A stretch of 54,956 nucleotides of DNA from Acidimicrobiia bacterium. Its GTDB lineage: Bacteria > Actinomycetota > Acidimicrobiia > Acidimicrobiales > Aldehydirespiratoraceae. This document shows positions 23,744 through 31,759 of the stretch, in pieces. The stretch lies in NCBI GenBank assembly GCA_022828135.1, contig JAJEJB010000010.1:1-54956 (forward strand). Direction: 5' to 3'. The first letter of the stretch is position 1; each line of letters starts with the position of its first letter. Made by a program: the position numbers and the translations under genes. The notes beneath the pieces are model-generated. The model was not told the DNA's origin. It searched no databases and saw nothing but the letters and a program-made list of their open reading frames with translations.

Positions 23744-25270
23744 TCATCCCGGCGCCCCCGCCAGGTCGACCCACTCCAGCACGGTGGCGTCGTCGAGCAA
23801 CCTCCGCCGGACCTTGCCCACTCCGGAGTCGCGGGGGATCTCGGCCAGCCGGGCCGCCGCCGCCGGCTGCATGAACGGGGGCAGTTGCTGGCTGACCGCC
23901 GCGATGGCCTCGGTCGGGATGGAGGGGCCGACGAGGTACAGCACGATCTCATCGTCGACCAGCTCGCTGTTGCGGCGCCACACGGCCACGTCTGTGATTC
24001 CGTCCACGGACGAGAAGCGCTGCTCGACGTAGCCGATGGGCACGAACTCGCCCTTGACCCGGATCGACTCGCTGGCCCGCTCGATGAACACCAGGTTGCC
24101 GGCGTCGTCGACCCGGCCCAGGTCGCCGGTGGCGAACCAGCCGTCGTCGTCGAACGGCTGCAGCAGGCCGTCGGCTCGCCGGTAGCCCGAGAACAGCACG
24201 CCGGCACGGTCGGCTCGCACCTTGATCTCTCCGCCGGCGTCGACCCGCCACTGCACCTCGTGGCGGGCCCGGCCCCCGTAGCGGGACATGCCCTCGGGGT
24301 GGTCGGGCCGCTCGCCCCGCCGCCAGGCCCAGATGTGGCACAGGCCGCCGGCCTCGGTGGATCCGTAGGCCGAGAAGCCCAGCGGCACGCCGAACGTCTC
24401 CAGGAAGTCGGGGTCGGCGAAGAACACCCGGCTCACCCGGTGGCCGGCCGCGTCGGCGGCGCTGGTGGCCCGCTTGAGGATCTCCACCGGCGGGGCGTGC
24501 AGGATCAGCACGGTCGCTCCGGTGCCGCGCACCAGCGGCCAGAACCCGCTGGCCGAGAACCGTTCGAGGCCCAGCACCTCGGTGCCCCCGGTCAGCCCGC
24601 CGATCACCCCGTAGCCGAGCGGGTTGATGTGGAACATGGGCAGCGGGGCCAGCACCGTGTCGGCCTCCGAGAAGCACATCGAGTCGGCGATGAACCGGCC
24701 CAGGCGCAGGAAGTACTCGTGGGTCTGCTCGCAGAACTTGGGCACGCCGGTGGTGCCCGACGTGTGCATCCAGCCGGCCACATCGAAGCGGTCCCGCCCC
24801 AGCCCGGGCGCATCGTCCAACCTGTCGAGCCCGGCTGTGGTCCCGTCGGTGAGCACTGTCCCGTCGAGGGCTGCGGCCAACACTCCCTGGTCGAGCCCGC
24901 CGGCGTCGAGCTGGACGGCCTCAGGGGCCACCGCCGGCGACACCTCGCGTCCCGACCACACAACCGCGTCCGGCGCGAGCTGCTCCAGCATCTCGGCCAG
25001 CAGCTCGTCGGGGTAGTCGGGGTTGACCAGGGCGGCCTCGGCCCCGGCCAGCACCAGGGCCAGCCAGGCCGTCAGGTAGGAGTCGGACGTCGTGCCGATC
25101 AGTGCCACCCGCCGGTCCAGGCCCGCGCCTGCCTCTTCCAGTGCTCCGATCGCGCCCCGTGCCCGGCCCACGGCCTGCCCGAGGGTGGGCGTGGCCTCGC
25201 CGGCCATGCCGAAACGGGCGCCGGGCTGCCGCCGCACCCGGTCACAGACCAGTTCAGCCAGGTTCCTCAC
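23744..25270 (-). CDS. AMP-dependent acyl-CoA synthetase/ligase
   Basis: A 508-residue ANL-superfamily enzyme that adenylates a carboxylic acid and transfers it to CoA. The phosphate-binding A3 motif reads HTSGTTGVPKF; SAYGSTEAGGL is A5-like; DDGWFATGDLGRVDDAGNLVFIERASESIRVKGE covers A7-A8; and GVGKVRRRLL carries the C-terminal catalytic lysine. The acid is unknown. The start GTG at 25270 is chosen because homology begins with VRNLAELV; the frame is open upstream through a palindromic repeat, which is not coding. It follows the acyl-CoA dehydrogenase by 88 bp. Confidence 0.88.
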   Translation of the reverse strand: MRNLAELVCDRVRRQPGARFGMAGEATPTLGQAVGRARGAIGALEEAGAGLDRRVALIGTTSDSYLTAWLALVLAGAEAALVNPDYPDELLAEMLEQLAPDAVVWSGREVSPAVAPEAVQLDAGGLDQGVLAAALDGTVLTDGTTAGLDRLDDAPGLGRDRFDVAGWMHTSGTTGVPKFCEQTHEYFLRLGRFIADSMCFSEADTVLAPLPMFHINPLGYGVIGGLTGGTEVLGLERFSASGFWPLVRGTGATVLILHAPPVEILKRATSAADAAGHRVSRVFFADPDFLETFGVPLGFSAYGSTEAGGLCHIWAWRRGERPDHPEGMSRYGGRARHEVQWRVDAGGEIKVRADRAGVLFSGYRRADGLLQPFDDDGWFATGDLGRVDDAGNLVFIERASESIRVKGEFVPIGYVEQRFSSVDGITDVAVWRRNSELVDDEIVLYLVGPSIPTEAIAAVSQQLPPFMQPAAAARLAEIPRDSGVGKVRRRLLDDATVLEWVDLAGAPG

Positions 25271-25288
25271 GTCGCGCCCGCGCCCCCC

Positions 25289-25335
25289 GAATTGGCAGCG
25301 TTGTGCACGGATGGCGTGCATTCTGCTGCCAATTC
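25289..25335. repeat. 47-bp two-stem palindromic element, copy 1
   Basis: Outer arms GAATTGGCAGC / GCTGCCAATTC (11 bp, perfect) enclose a symmetric 5-nt internal loop (GTTGT / ATTCT), an inner 5-bp stem GCACG / CGTGC and a 5-nt loop GATGG. The second copy at 41547 has the same length, arms and inner stem, but different loops. It lies in the gap between the acyl-CoA dehydrogenase and ligase genes of one operon, so it would be transcribed and could act as an attenuator or RNA-processing site. Confidence 0.8.
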
Positions 25336-25358
25336 CGCTCTGGGGTGGACAGTGGGGG

Positions 25359-26501
25359 TCAACCCAGACCCTCGTAGTCGTCTGCTCGCAACACCCGGCG
25401 GGCCACATAGTTGCGCAGCACCTCCAGCGAGCCTCCCGCCACCCGCAGCACTTTCATGTCGTGCAGGATCTGCCCGTAGTCGGTGTCGGTGTAGAGGCCG
25501 TGGCCCCCGGTCAGGGCGAACGCCTCGTTGACGGCGTGCTCGGACGCCGCGATGGCCATCTTCTTGGCCAGCGTGGTGGCCAGGGCTACGTCGCCGCCGG
25601 CGTCGTGGAGGTTGGCTGCGTGGTCGCGGGCCAGCGAAGCCCCGTAGAGGTCGCTGTAGCAGTCGGCCACCGTCCATTGGATGCCCTGGAAGTCGGTCAC
25701 GACCGAGTCGCCCACCTCCCGGCCCGATCCGTAGGCGATGGCGTCGGCCAGGGCTCGCCGACCGAACCCGATCAGCTCCGAGGCGTTGCCCAGCCGGCTC
25801 ATGTTGAACGTCGAGAAGAACGTGTCCATGCCCCGGCCGGCCTCGCCCAGTATCGCCGATCCCGGCACCCGCACGTTCTCCAGCGTCACGTCGGCGGTGG
25901 GGATCAGGCGCAGCCCGATCGGGTCGGTGTGGGTGGTGGACACGCCGGGCAGGTCGGTGTCCACCAGGAAGGCGGTGATCCCTTCGGGGGCGATGGCGTA
26001 CACCAGGGTGACCTGGCTCTCGCATCCCAGGTTCACGTGGGTCTTGTCGCCGTTGATGATCCAGTCGTCACCGTCGCGCTCGGCGGTGGTGCGCATCAGC
26101 TTCATGGACGAGCCGACGCCCGGCTCGGAGATCGATTCGGAGAAGATCAGCGTGCCGCGGGCCATCCCCGGCAGGTAGCGCTCCCGCTGCTCGGGTGTGG
26201 CCCAGTCGATGAGCCACCGCTGGCCCTGGATCGAGATCTGCGGTGACACCAGCCCCAGCCGGCCCACCTCTTCCTCGATGAGGCAGTACTCGGCCACGCC
26301 CAGGCCGCTGCCTCCTTCATCCTGCGGAGTGAACGGACCGACCCAGCCGTGGGTGCCCATGGCCGCGTAGATCTCGGCCGGGAACCGGGCGGCCTGCTGG
26401 CAGGCCCGCAGCTCGTCGCGGTGTTGGGCCGCGAAGTCGGCCATGGCCTCGATGGTGGCCTGGGGCCAGTCGGGGTCTGTGAAAGTCAGGTTTACGTACA
26501 T
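25359..26501 (-). CDS. acyl-CoA dehydrogenase family protein
   Basis: A 380-residue flavoprotein of the acyl-CoA dehydrogenase fold. Features include LIFSESISEPGVGSS (FAD loop), DWIINGDKTHVNLG, PTADVTLENVRVPGSAILGEAGRGMD, and ALTGGHGLYTDTDYGQILHDMK. In the C-terminal signature, where MCAD-type enzymes have the catalytic glutamate in EGT, this protein reads RVAGGSLEVL, so the base must lie elsewhere (as in isovaleryl-CoA dehydrogenase) or the reaction differs. It is the first gene of the minus-strand operon. A CAGGA element precedes the ATG, and the GTATACA motif ends 30 nt upstream. Confidence 0.87.
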   Translation of the reverse strand: MYVNLTFTDPDWPQATIEAMADFAAQHRDELRACQQAARFPAEIYAAMGTHGWVGPFTPQDEGGSGLGVAEYCLIEEEVGRLGLVSPQISIQGQRWLIDWATPEQRERYLPGMARGTLIFSESISEPGVGSSMKLMRTTAERDGDDWIINGDKTHVNLGCESQVTLVYAIAPEGITAFLVDTDLPGVSTTHTDPIGLRLIPTADVTLENVRVPGSAILGEAGRGMDTFFSTFNMSRLGNASELIGFGRRALADAIAYGSGREVGDSVVTDFQGIQWTVADCYSDLYGASLARDHAANLHDAGGDVALATTLAKKMAIAASEHAVNEAFALTGGHGLYTDTDYGQILHDMKVLRVAGGSLEVLRNYVARRVLRADDYEGLG

Positions 26502-26531
26502 GGCTCGTCCTGGGGCGGGTTCGGCTCATGT

Positions 26532-26538
26532 TGTATAC
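26532..26538 (-). promoter_or_regulatory. GTATACA motif before the acyl-CoA dehydrogenase operon
   Basis: Read on the minus strand as TTGGTATACAA, ending 30 nt before the start codon. It is the only recognisable promoter-region signal for the 26501-20273 operon. Confidence 0.45.
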
Positions 26539-26578
26539 CAACCCGCGGCCCCAAGACGAAATCCCGCCGTGCTGTCCC

Positions 26579-26803
26579 CTACGAAGGTTCGGCGTCCTTG
26601 TCGGGGCCGAGGATCTCTCCGAGCCTTCTCATGGCTTCGGCCCGGCGCGACGACGGGAGCGACTCGACGTCCACGGGATCGAGCCGGCGCAGCCGCTCGA
26701 TGACGTCGTCGCCGAGGTCGTCGTCGAGGTCGTTGTGGAGGTCGTCTCCAGGATTCGGGCCGTCGCCGGTTGTCACGTCTGCCTGCTTTCTCGTGTGCGC
26801 CAC
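26579..26803 (-). CDS. small acidic protein downstream of the sigma factor, putative anti-sigma partner
   Basis: About 74 residues starting VAHTRKQADVTTGDGPNPGDD (GTG at 26803 after GGGGGG; GTG at 26776 is an alternative). A very acidic segment (DDLHNDLDDDLGDD) is followed by a predicted helix pair (VIERLRRLDPVDVESLPSSRRAEAMRRLGEIL). Small proteins with an LRxxDP motif often follow ECF sigma genes in actinobacteria as the start of an anti-sigma factor; this one has no transmembrane helix and looks like that N-terminal part alone, so it may be truncated. Confidence 0.55.
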   Translation of the reverse strand: MAHTRKQADVTTGDGPNPGDDLHNDLDDDLGDDVIERLRRLDPVDVESLPSSRRAEAMRRLGEILGPDKDAEPS

Positions 26804-26828
26804 ACGACCCCCCAGGTTGTATTGGACT

Positions 26829-27377
26829 TCACGCTCCGCAGTGGACGGTGGTGCTGTCGATCCGGTCTGTGAGCCGCTTGCGGGCCCGGTGCACCCTGAT
26901 GGCCACCGCGTTGGCCGAGATGCCCATGGCCTCGCCGATCTCGGCATGCGACAGCCCTTCCCATGCGACCAGCATCAGGATCTCGCGGTCCTCTTCGCGC
27001 AGGGTGTACAGGGCCGGCAGCAGGGCATCGGCCCGGTCCGATGTCTCGTAGCGGTCATCGGTCCAGGGGTCGGTACGAGCCGCGCCGAGGAGTTTGCCGT
27101 TGAGAGCCTGGCGACGGCGAGCGGACCGGTAGGCGGTGAGGATCGTGTTGCGGGCCACGCCGAAGAGCCACGCCCGCTCGAAGCCTTCCGGGATCTCGTC
27201 CCGGCGGCGCCAGGCAACCAGGAGTGTGTCGGCGACCACTTCGTCCGCTGTCTGCTCATCCACACGTCTCCTGGCGTAGGCCAACAGCATCCGGTAGCTG
27301 TCGTGATAGAGGCTGGTGAACCAGTCTCTGTCTCTGCCTAAGGGCGTCTTGACGCCCACCGTTCCATTCGTGTCCAC
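26829..27377 (-). CDS. ECF-type RNA polymerase sigma factor
   Basis: A 182-residue group 4 sigma factor. Region 2 is visible as WFTSLYHDSYRMLLAYARRRV, DEQTADEVVADTLLVAWRR and GFERAWLFGVARNTILTAYRSARRR; region 4 as LPALYTLREEDREILMLVAWEGLSHAEIGEAMGISANAVAIRVHRARKRL, with the helix-turn-helix that reads the -35 element. The GTG at 27377 was chosen because AGAGGAAG lies next to it; an ATG at 27404 is possible. The small acidic gene downstream may be its regulator. The stimulus is unknown. Confidence 0.9.
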   Translation of the reverse strand: MDTNGTVGVKTPLGRDRDWFTSLYHDSYRMLLAYARRRVDEQTADEVVADTLLVAWRRRDEIPEGFERAWLFGVARNTILTAYRSARRRQALNGKLLGAARTDPWTDDRYETSDRADALLPALYTLREEDREILMLVAWEGLSHAEIGEAMGISANAVAIRVHRARKRLTDRIDSTTVHCGA

Positions 27378-27552
27378 CTTCCTCTCTTCCTTTCTCCCCC
27401 CCATTTGCAGCGGCGCGCCGGTCGGCCGGCGCATCCTCTTGAAGTCCGGTGACGGGGTCCCGCAGCCGCACCGGAGTCGTCTGTCCGGGGCCGCGGTGTT
27501 CGCCTGGCTCTTGGAAGCAACGTCGAGCGGGGCGTGTGTCTTGCGTGCCCCT

Positions 27553-27581
27553 ATTCTCCCGGGTCGTCAAGGGCCTGTAAA
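27553..27581 (-). promoter_or_regulatory. possible promoter upstream of the sigma factor gene
   Basis: On the minus strand TTTACA is followed after 17 nt by GAGAAT, a sigma70-like arrangement about 175 nt before the sigma factor start. The rest of the 254-bp gap (27378-27631) shows nothing else that I can support. Confidence 0.25.
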
Positions 27582-27631
27582 CGTGCCATCCGTCACACGT
27601 CACCGCCGGGCCCGGCACCAGTGGCGGATCG

Positions 27632-29125
27632 TCAGGAAACGGCCAGGGCCGCCCCTCCGGATCGGGGGTCGCTGACCAGTTCGGCAGCGTTCCTCTTGCC
27701 GCCCCGGCCCGTGCTGTCGCCGCTGACTACCAGCTGCAGCCCGCCGCCCACGTTGCTGGTGTGCCTCACCTCGTAGCCGGCCAGACGGGTGTCGTCATGC
27801 CAGGCGATGCCCGGCTCGGCGAAGGCGTACCACGGCTCGCCGATGCCGGCGGGCACGCCGAAGCGGTCGCCGGTGGGGCATACGAACCAGCGGGACCCGG
27901 CCGCGATGTCGGCTGTGGCCGCGCCCCGCCGGAAGCGCTGGATGGCCTGGGCCAGCCACTGCACCTGCCGGTCGCCCCCCGGGGTGGCCACCGTCATCCA
28001 GCCCGGACCGGTCCGGCGTCGCACGTGAGCCGCGCTGAGCGTGTGGGGCAGCACCGCGCCCCCGCGGAGGTTGCACCCGGGCAGGTCCGCTCTATCAGAC
28101 AGGGCGGTCCCTACCCGGTTGCTGAAGGCCACTCCGGTGCCGCCGGCCACCCAGCCGGTGCCGAACTGCACTCCGGCCAGGCTGTGCACCACGGTCGCCG
28201 ACAGGCCGCCGGCGTCGAGCGCGGTGGTCACCGCCGTTCCCGCCGGGCGGGCCGGGCCGCGGATGCAGAACTCGGTGAGCTGCTGCTCGGTGAGCGTGGC
28301 CACGGCTTCGGCGAAGTCCCGTGAGGCCGGGTCGGCGCCGGGCGGCGCGGCGGCCAGCAGCGCCGGGGTGATGGGGGCCTGGCTCGGCGCGCCGGTCACC
28401 CACACCACGATGTCGTCAAGATCGAATCGCAGGGCCGTCTCGGCGGTGGCCTCCACCGCGGCCAGATCGTCGTGGCGCAGCGCGGCCCCCTCGGCCTCGG
28501 CCGCCTCCACCAGTCGATCGGCCAGCCTCCCGCGGTAGAAGGCGTCGGGACCCTGCCACGCGACTGCCTCGAGGGTGGCGGCCAGGTCCGGCATCCGGAT
28601 GGTTGCCCCCGCCTTCGGGGCTCGCTCGCTTCCCAGCATCCGTCGCAGGGCGGCGACGTGGCCCCGGCTCTCGACCCGCTCGTACACGTCTGCCATGCGC
28701 GCCGTGACGGTGTGACCGGCCGCGGCCGTCAGAGCCCCGGAGAAGAGGTCGGTCCAGTCGAGCCGTCCGTGGGCCTTCCACGCGGCTTCCGCGCCCCGGA
28801 GCGAGCCGGGCACCACCGCGTTGCCGGGGCCGCTGGTCGCCGGCCAGCCCTCACGAGCCGCGCTGTCGCCGCCGGCCGGTGCCAGCGGAGCCCGCGACCA
28901 TCCGCCGTAGACGTGCACCCGGCCGTCCGTTCCGGCTACCAGCGCCACCATCTCGCCGCCGGGACCGGACTGCGGTGCGTTCACCACCCACTGGGTGAAC
29001 GCCGCGGCCAGCGCGGCGTCGACCGCGGTGCCGCCGGCCTTCAGCGCCTCGATCCCGGCCTCGGTGGCCAGCCGGTGGCCGCTGGCCACCCCGGCCGACC
29101 CGCTGACCGACCCGGCGATCCTCAT
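27632..29125 (-). CDS. gamma-glutamyltranspeptidase-like Ntn hydrolase, divergent
   Basis: A 497-residue protein of the GGT family, which cleaves gamma-glutamyl bonds after self-processing into two subunits. N-terminal signatures are GVASGHRLATEAGIEALKAGGTAVDAALAAAFTQWVVNAPQSGPGGE and GPGNAVVPGSLRGAEAAWKAHG. The expected nucleophile region TTxxS reads VTTALDAGGLSATVVHS, retaining Thr-Thr but not the following His, so activity may be modified. No signal peptide is visible, unlike classical periplasmic GGTs. It lies upstream on the same strand as the sigma factor but with no clear link to it. Confidence 0.75.
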   Translation of the reverse strand: MRIAGSVSGSAGVASGHRLATEAGIEALKAGGTAVDAALAAAFTQWVVNAPQSGPGGEMVALVAGTDGRVHVYGGWSRAPLAPAGGDSAAREGWPATSGPGNAVVPGSLRGAEAAWKAHGRLDWTDLFSGALTAAAGHTVTARMADVYERVESRGHVAALRRMLGSERAPKAGATIRMPDLAATLEAVAWQGPDAFYRGRLADRLVEAAEAEGAALRHDDLAAVEATAETALRFDLDDIVVWVTGAPSQAPITPALLAAAPPGADPASRDFAEAVATLTEQQLTEFCIRGPARPAGTAVTTALDAGGLSATVVHSLAGVQFGTGWVAGGTGVAFSNRVGTALSDRADLPGCNLRGGAVLPHTLSAAHVRRRTGPGWMTVATPGGDRQVQWLAQAIQRFRRGAATADIAAGSRWFVCPTGDRFGVPAGIGEPWYAFAEPGIAWHDDTRLAGYEVRHTSNVGGGLQLVVSGDSTGRGGKRNAAELVSDPRSGGAALAVS

Positions 29126-29201
29126 TCAGTCCCGCTCCGGAATTGACGACATTCCGGCCCCTGGAGGCAAAGTATCCGCCTCAATTTCGTGGAGGAGGCC
29201 G

Positions 29202-31274
29202 CTAGAGCCTGGTGATGGCGGGCATGGCCTCCACCAGGTCGTCGAAGCCCATCGGACGGTCCTGCAATGCCGACCGGCTGGCCGCCTCGGCTGCCAGCAT
29301 CACGATGTCCGCCGCGCTCCACCCGCCCGTGCCGTCGGCCAGCTCGGCGGCCAGGTCCTCGTCGAGCTCCAGCCCGTGGGCGGCCGCCAGCGCGGCGATC
29401 AGCGCACCGCGGCGACCACCGTCGGGGTTGGCCACCTCGAGATGCACTCCGAGGCGCCCGGAGCGCAGCACGGCGGGGTCGATCAGCTCGGGCCGGTTCG
29501 AGGCTCCCACCACGAACACCTGGCCCTCGGCCAGCACGTCGTCGAGCGAGGCCAGCAGGGCCGACACCACCCGCTCGTCGGTGCGTTCCCCGCTCTCACC
29601 GGCCCGCACCGGGGCCAGCGCGTCGAGGTGGTCGAGCATCACCAGCGACGGGCGGGCTTCGGCCGCCCGCCTGAACAGGGCCCGCACCGCCTCCTCGGAC
29701 TCGCCCAGCCACTGGTTGTAGACCTTGCTGCCCTCGATGGCCACGAAGTTCACGCCCAGCTCGGAGGCCAGGGCGTGCACCAGCGCGCTCTTGCCCGACC
29801 CGGCCGGGCCGTGCAGCAGCGCGCCTTGCTCGGCTCTGTCGGGCTCCACTGCCCGCTGGCCCAGCTCCCGCAGGCGCGCCTTCAGGTCGCCTAGGCCCAC
29901 GATCTGGTCCCAGGTGATGCGGTCGGTCCGGGTCACGACGTCGCGCAGCACGCTGGGCCTCACCGTTCGCAGCGCGGCTTGGAGGTCGCCCGGCTCGACC
30001 GCCAGTTCGGTGCCCTCCAGCGAGTCGGCCAGCTCGAAGCCCTCGCGGCCGGTGGCCAGCCGGTCGGCGGCCTCCAGGCCGGCCGAGCGGGCCAGGTGCA
30101 TCAGGTCGGCCCCGGTGAAGCCTCCGGTCTCGGCGGCCACCGTGGCGATGGCGTCCTGCGCTTCGGCCACCAGGGGCATCTCCCGGGTGTGGATGGACAG
30201 GATCTCGGCTCGGGCCGCCTCGTTGGGCGGGCCCACGAAGATCTCCTCCTCGAAGCGTCCGGGCCGCCGGAAGGCCGGATCGATGGCCTGGATGCGGTTG
30301 GTGGTGGCCATCAGGATCAGGCCGTCCACCTCCTCCAGTCCGTCCATCAGGGTGAGGAGCTGGCTGGCCGCCCGCACGTCGCTCTGCGACGCCAGGCGCT
30401 CCCGGTTGGTGGCGATCACGTCGAACTCGTCGATCATCACCAGCGACGGGGCGTGGGCCAGCGCCCGCGAGAACAGCAGCCGGAGGTTGGCCTCGGTCTC
30501 GCCCTGCACGCTGCCCACCAGCTCGGTGGCCGACATGCGGTAGGCGGTGACGCCCAGCTCGTTGGCCAGCGCCTTGCAGATGAGCGTCTTGCCGGTGCCG
30601 GGCGGACCGTGCAGCAGCACCCCCTTGGGCGGGCGCACTCCCAGCCGGCGGTAGAACGCGGGGCGCAGCAGCGGCAACTCCACCAGCTCCCGCAGGCGCC
30701 TGATGATCTGGTCGCACCCGCCGACGTCGGCCAGGGTGATGAGCCGCTCCGACACGCTGACGTCGGCCCGGTGCAGCTCCACCTCGGTGCTGTCGCCCAT
30801 CCGCGACGGCGACGGCGAGGCCAGGTCGATGCGCACCAGCATCCCCGCACCGCCGGGGTAGATCTCGGCCAGCACCCGGTTGCCGCCGTACAGCGGTGTC
30901 CCGTCGTCGCGCAGGCGCTCCAGCAGCCGCTGGTGCAGGTTGAAGGTCAGGTTGTAGGGCGGGGTGATGCGGGCGCTGTCCGCCTCCGGCAGCTCTCCCA
31001 CCGCGGTGGCGTCCACGGGCTCGCCGGGGCGCACTGCCAGCTGGGGCCACAGCATGCGCCCCAGCCTCACGAGCCTGTCGTCGTGGTCGTGGGTCCGGAC
31101 CACCGCCCAGGCCGTGTGTTCGCCGTTGCGCAGCGCCGCCGCGTCGCCGTCGGCGAGGCCCAGCTGTTCCAGGCAGGCTGCCGACAGGCTGGCCTCCGAC
31201 GGCCCCAGCTTGGATCCCGGCGCGGGCCGGGCCGCCAAGCGGGTCAGCTGTGCTGGGCCTGCCACTCCGGACAC
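29202..31274 (-). CDS. Cdc48/VAT-like double AAA+ ATPase
   Basis: About 690 residues (GTG at 31274; GTG at 31265 also possible). An N-terminal double-psi-barrel-like domain (CLEQLGLADGDAAALRNGEHTAWAVV) precedes two AAA modules. D1 has GPPGTGKT (about residue 223), SLVMIDEFDVIA and RRPGRFEEEI. D2 has GPAGSGKS (about 489), SLVMLDHLDALAPV and RSGRLGVHLE. In D2 the Walker B glutamate needed for ATP hydrolysis is histidine (LDHLD, about 548), so D2 probably binds but does not hydrolyse ATP. Such ATPases unfold or remodel proteins; actinobacterial relatives can feed the proteasome, but no HbYX-type C-terminus is seen (ends PAITRL). It overlaps the second cupin gene. Confidence 0.88.
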   Translation of the reverse strand: MSGVAGPAQLTRLAARPAPGSKLGPSEASLSAACLEQLGLADGDAAALRNGEHTAWAVVRTHDHDDRLVRLGRMLWPQLAVRPGEPVDATAVGELPEADSARITPPYNLTFNLHQRLLERLRDDGTPLYGGNRVLAEIYPGGAGMLVRIDLASPSPSRMGDSTEVELHRADVSVSERLITLADVGGCDQIIRRLRELVELPLLRPAFYRRLGVRPPKGVLLHGPPGTGKTLICKALANELGVTAYRMSATELVGSVQGETEANLRLLFSRALAHAPSLVMIDEFDVIATNRERLASQSDVRAASQLLTLMDGLEEVDGLILMATTNRIQAIDPAFRRPGRFEEEIFVGPPNEAARAEILSIHTREMPLVAEAQDAIATVAAETGGFTGADLMHLARSAGLEAADRLATGREGFELADSLEGTELAVEPGDLQAALRTVRPSVLRDVVTRTDRITWDQIVGLGDLKARLRELGQRAVEPDRAEQGALLHGPAGSGKSALVHALASELGVNFVAIEGSKVYNQWLGESEEAVRALFRRAAEARPSLVMLDHLDALAPVRAGESGERTDERVVSALLASLDDVLAEGQVFVVGASNRPELIDPAVLRSGRLGVHLEVANPDGGRRGALIAALAAAHGLELDEDLAAELADGTGGWSAADIVMLAAEAASRSALQDRPMGFDDLVEAMPAITRL

Positions 31275-31759
31275 GCTTCGAGCACCTCCATGGCGACGCC
31301 GCCCTCGGGGCTGATGGCCGAGTCGAGGTTGGCCCAGCACACCAGCATCCGGGTCGGTCCCACGCCGGTGTTGAAGTGCTGGTAGGTCACCCCGGACTCC
31401 TTGATCGGGATGGCGATCACGTCGCCCTCCTCCCATTCGTGGGCCCGGCCGTCGAGCACGGTGTGGCCGCTGCCGGCCATCACGAAGTGGATGATCCCGC
31501 CCTGGCAGTACAGCTTGCCGCTGTTGGAGCCCTGCGGGACTTCCAGTTCGTGGAAGTACAGGGCCCTGGTGCTGGGGGTCTCCAGGTGGGGATGCAGGTA
31601 CCACCGCATGGTCCCCATGCGGTTCAGCTCGGGCTCGCAGTCCTCCCGCCCGATCAGGTTCTTGGCCTGGGCCCGGCGGTCGCGCTCGTCCCTCGACTCG
31701 GCGAAGGTGATGTCGTAGAGGGTCTGCTCAGCCATCGAGCCACTCGTCGTGTCAGCCAT
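31244..31759 (-). CDS. cupin domain protein 2
   Basis: A 171-residue single-cupin protein. The barrel is seen in ALYFHELEVPQGSNSGKLYCQGGIIHFVMAGSGHTVLDG and HEWEEGDVIAIPIKESGVTYQHFNTG. The usual first-motif histidines are mostly replaced (Gln-Gly-Gly at the first position), whereas HFN near residue 140 keeps one ligand. It resembles the preceding cupin and probably arose by duplication or forms a heteromer with it. Starts by overlapping the previous gene (ATGGCTGA) and ends inside the AAA ATPase gene, so the three are coupled. Confidence 0.75.
   Translation of the reverse strand: MADTTSGSMAEQTLYDITFAESRDERDRRAQAKNLIGREDCEPELNRMGTMRWYLHPHLETPSTRALYFHELEVPQGSNSGKLYCQGGIIHFVMAGSGHTVLDGRAHEWEEGDVIAIPIKESGVTYQHFNTGVGPTRMLVCWANLDSAISPEGGVAMEVLEACPEWQAQHS

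Noticed and set aside
25289..25335. Palindromic element as a simple intrinsic terminator
   Set aside because: No T-tract follows on either strand and it lies inside an operon; an attenuator or mobile repeat is more plausible.
23072..25531. 819-codon open frame on the plus strand
   Set aside because: Antisense to the acyl-CoA ligase and DUF6282 genes, which have intact motifs.
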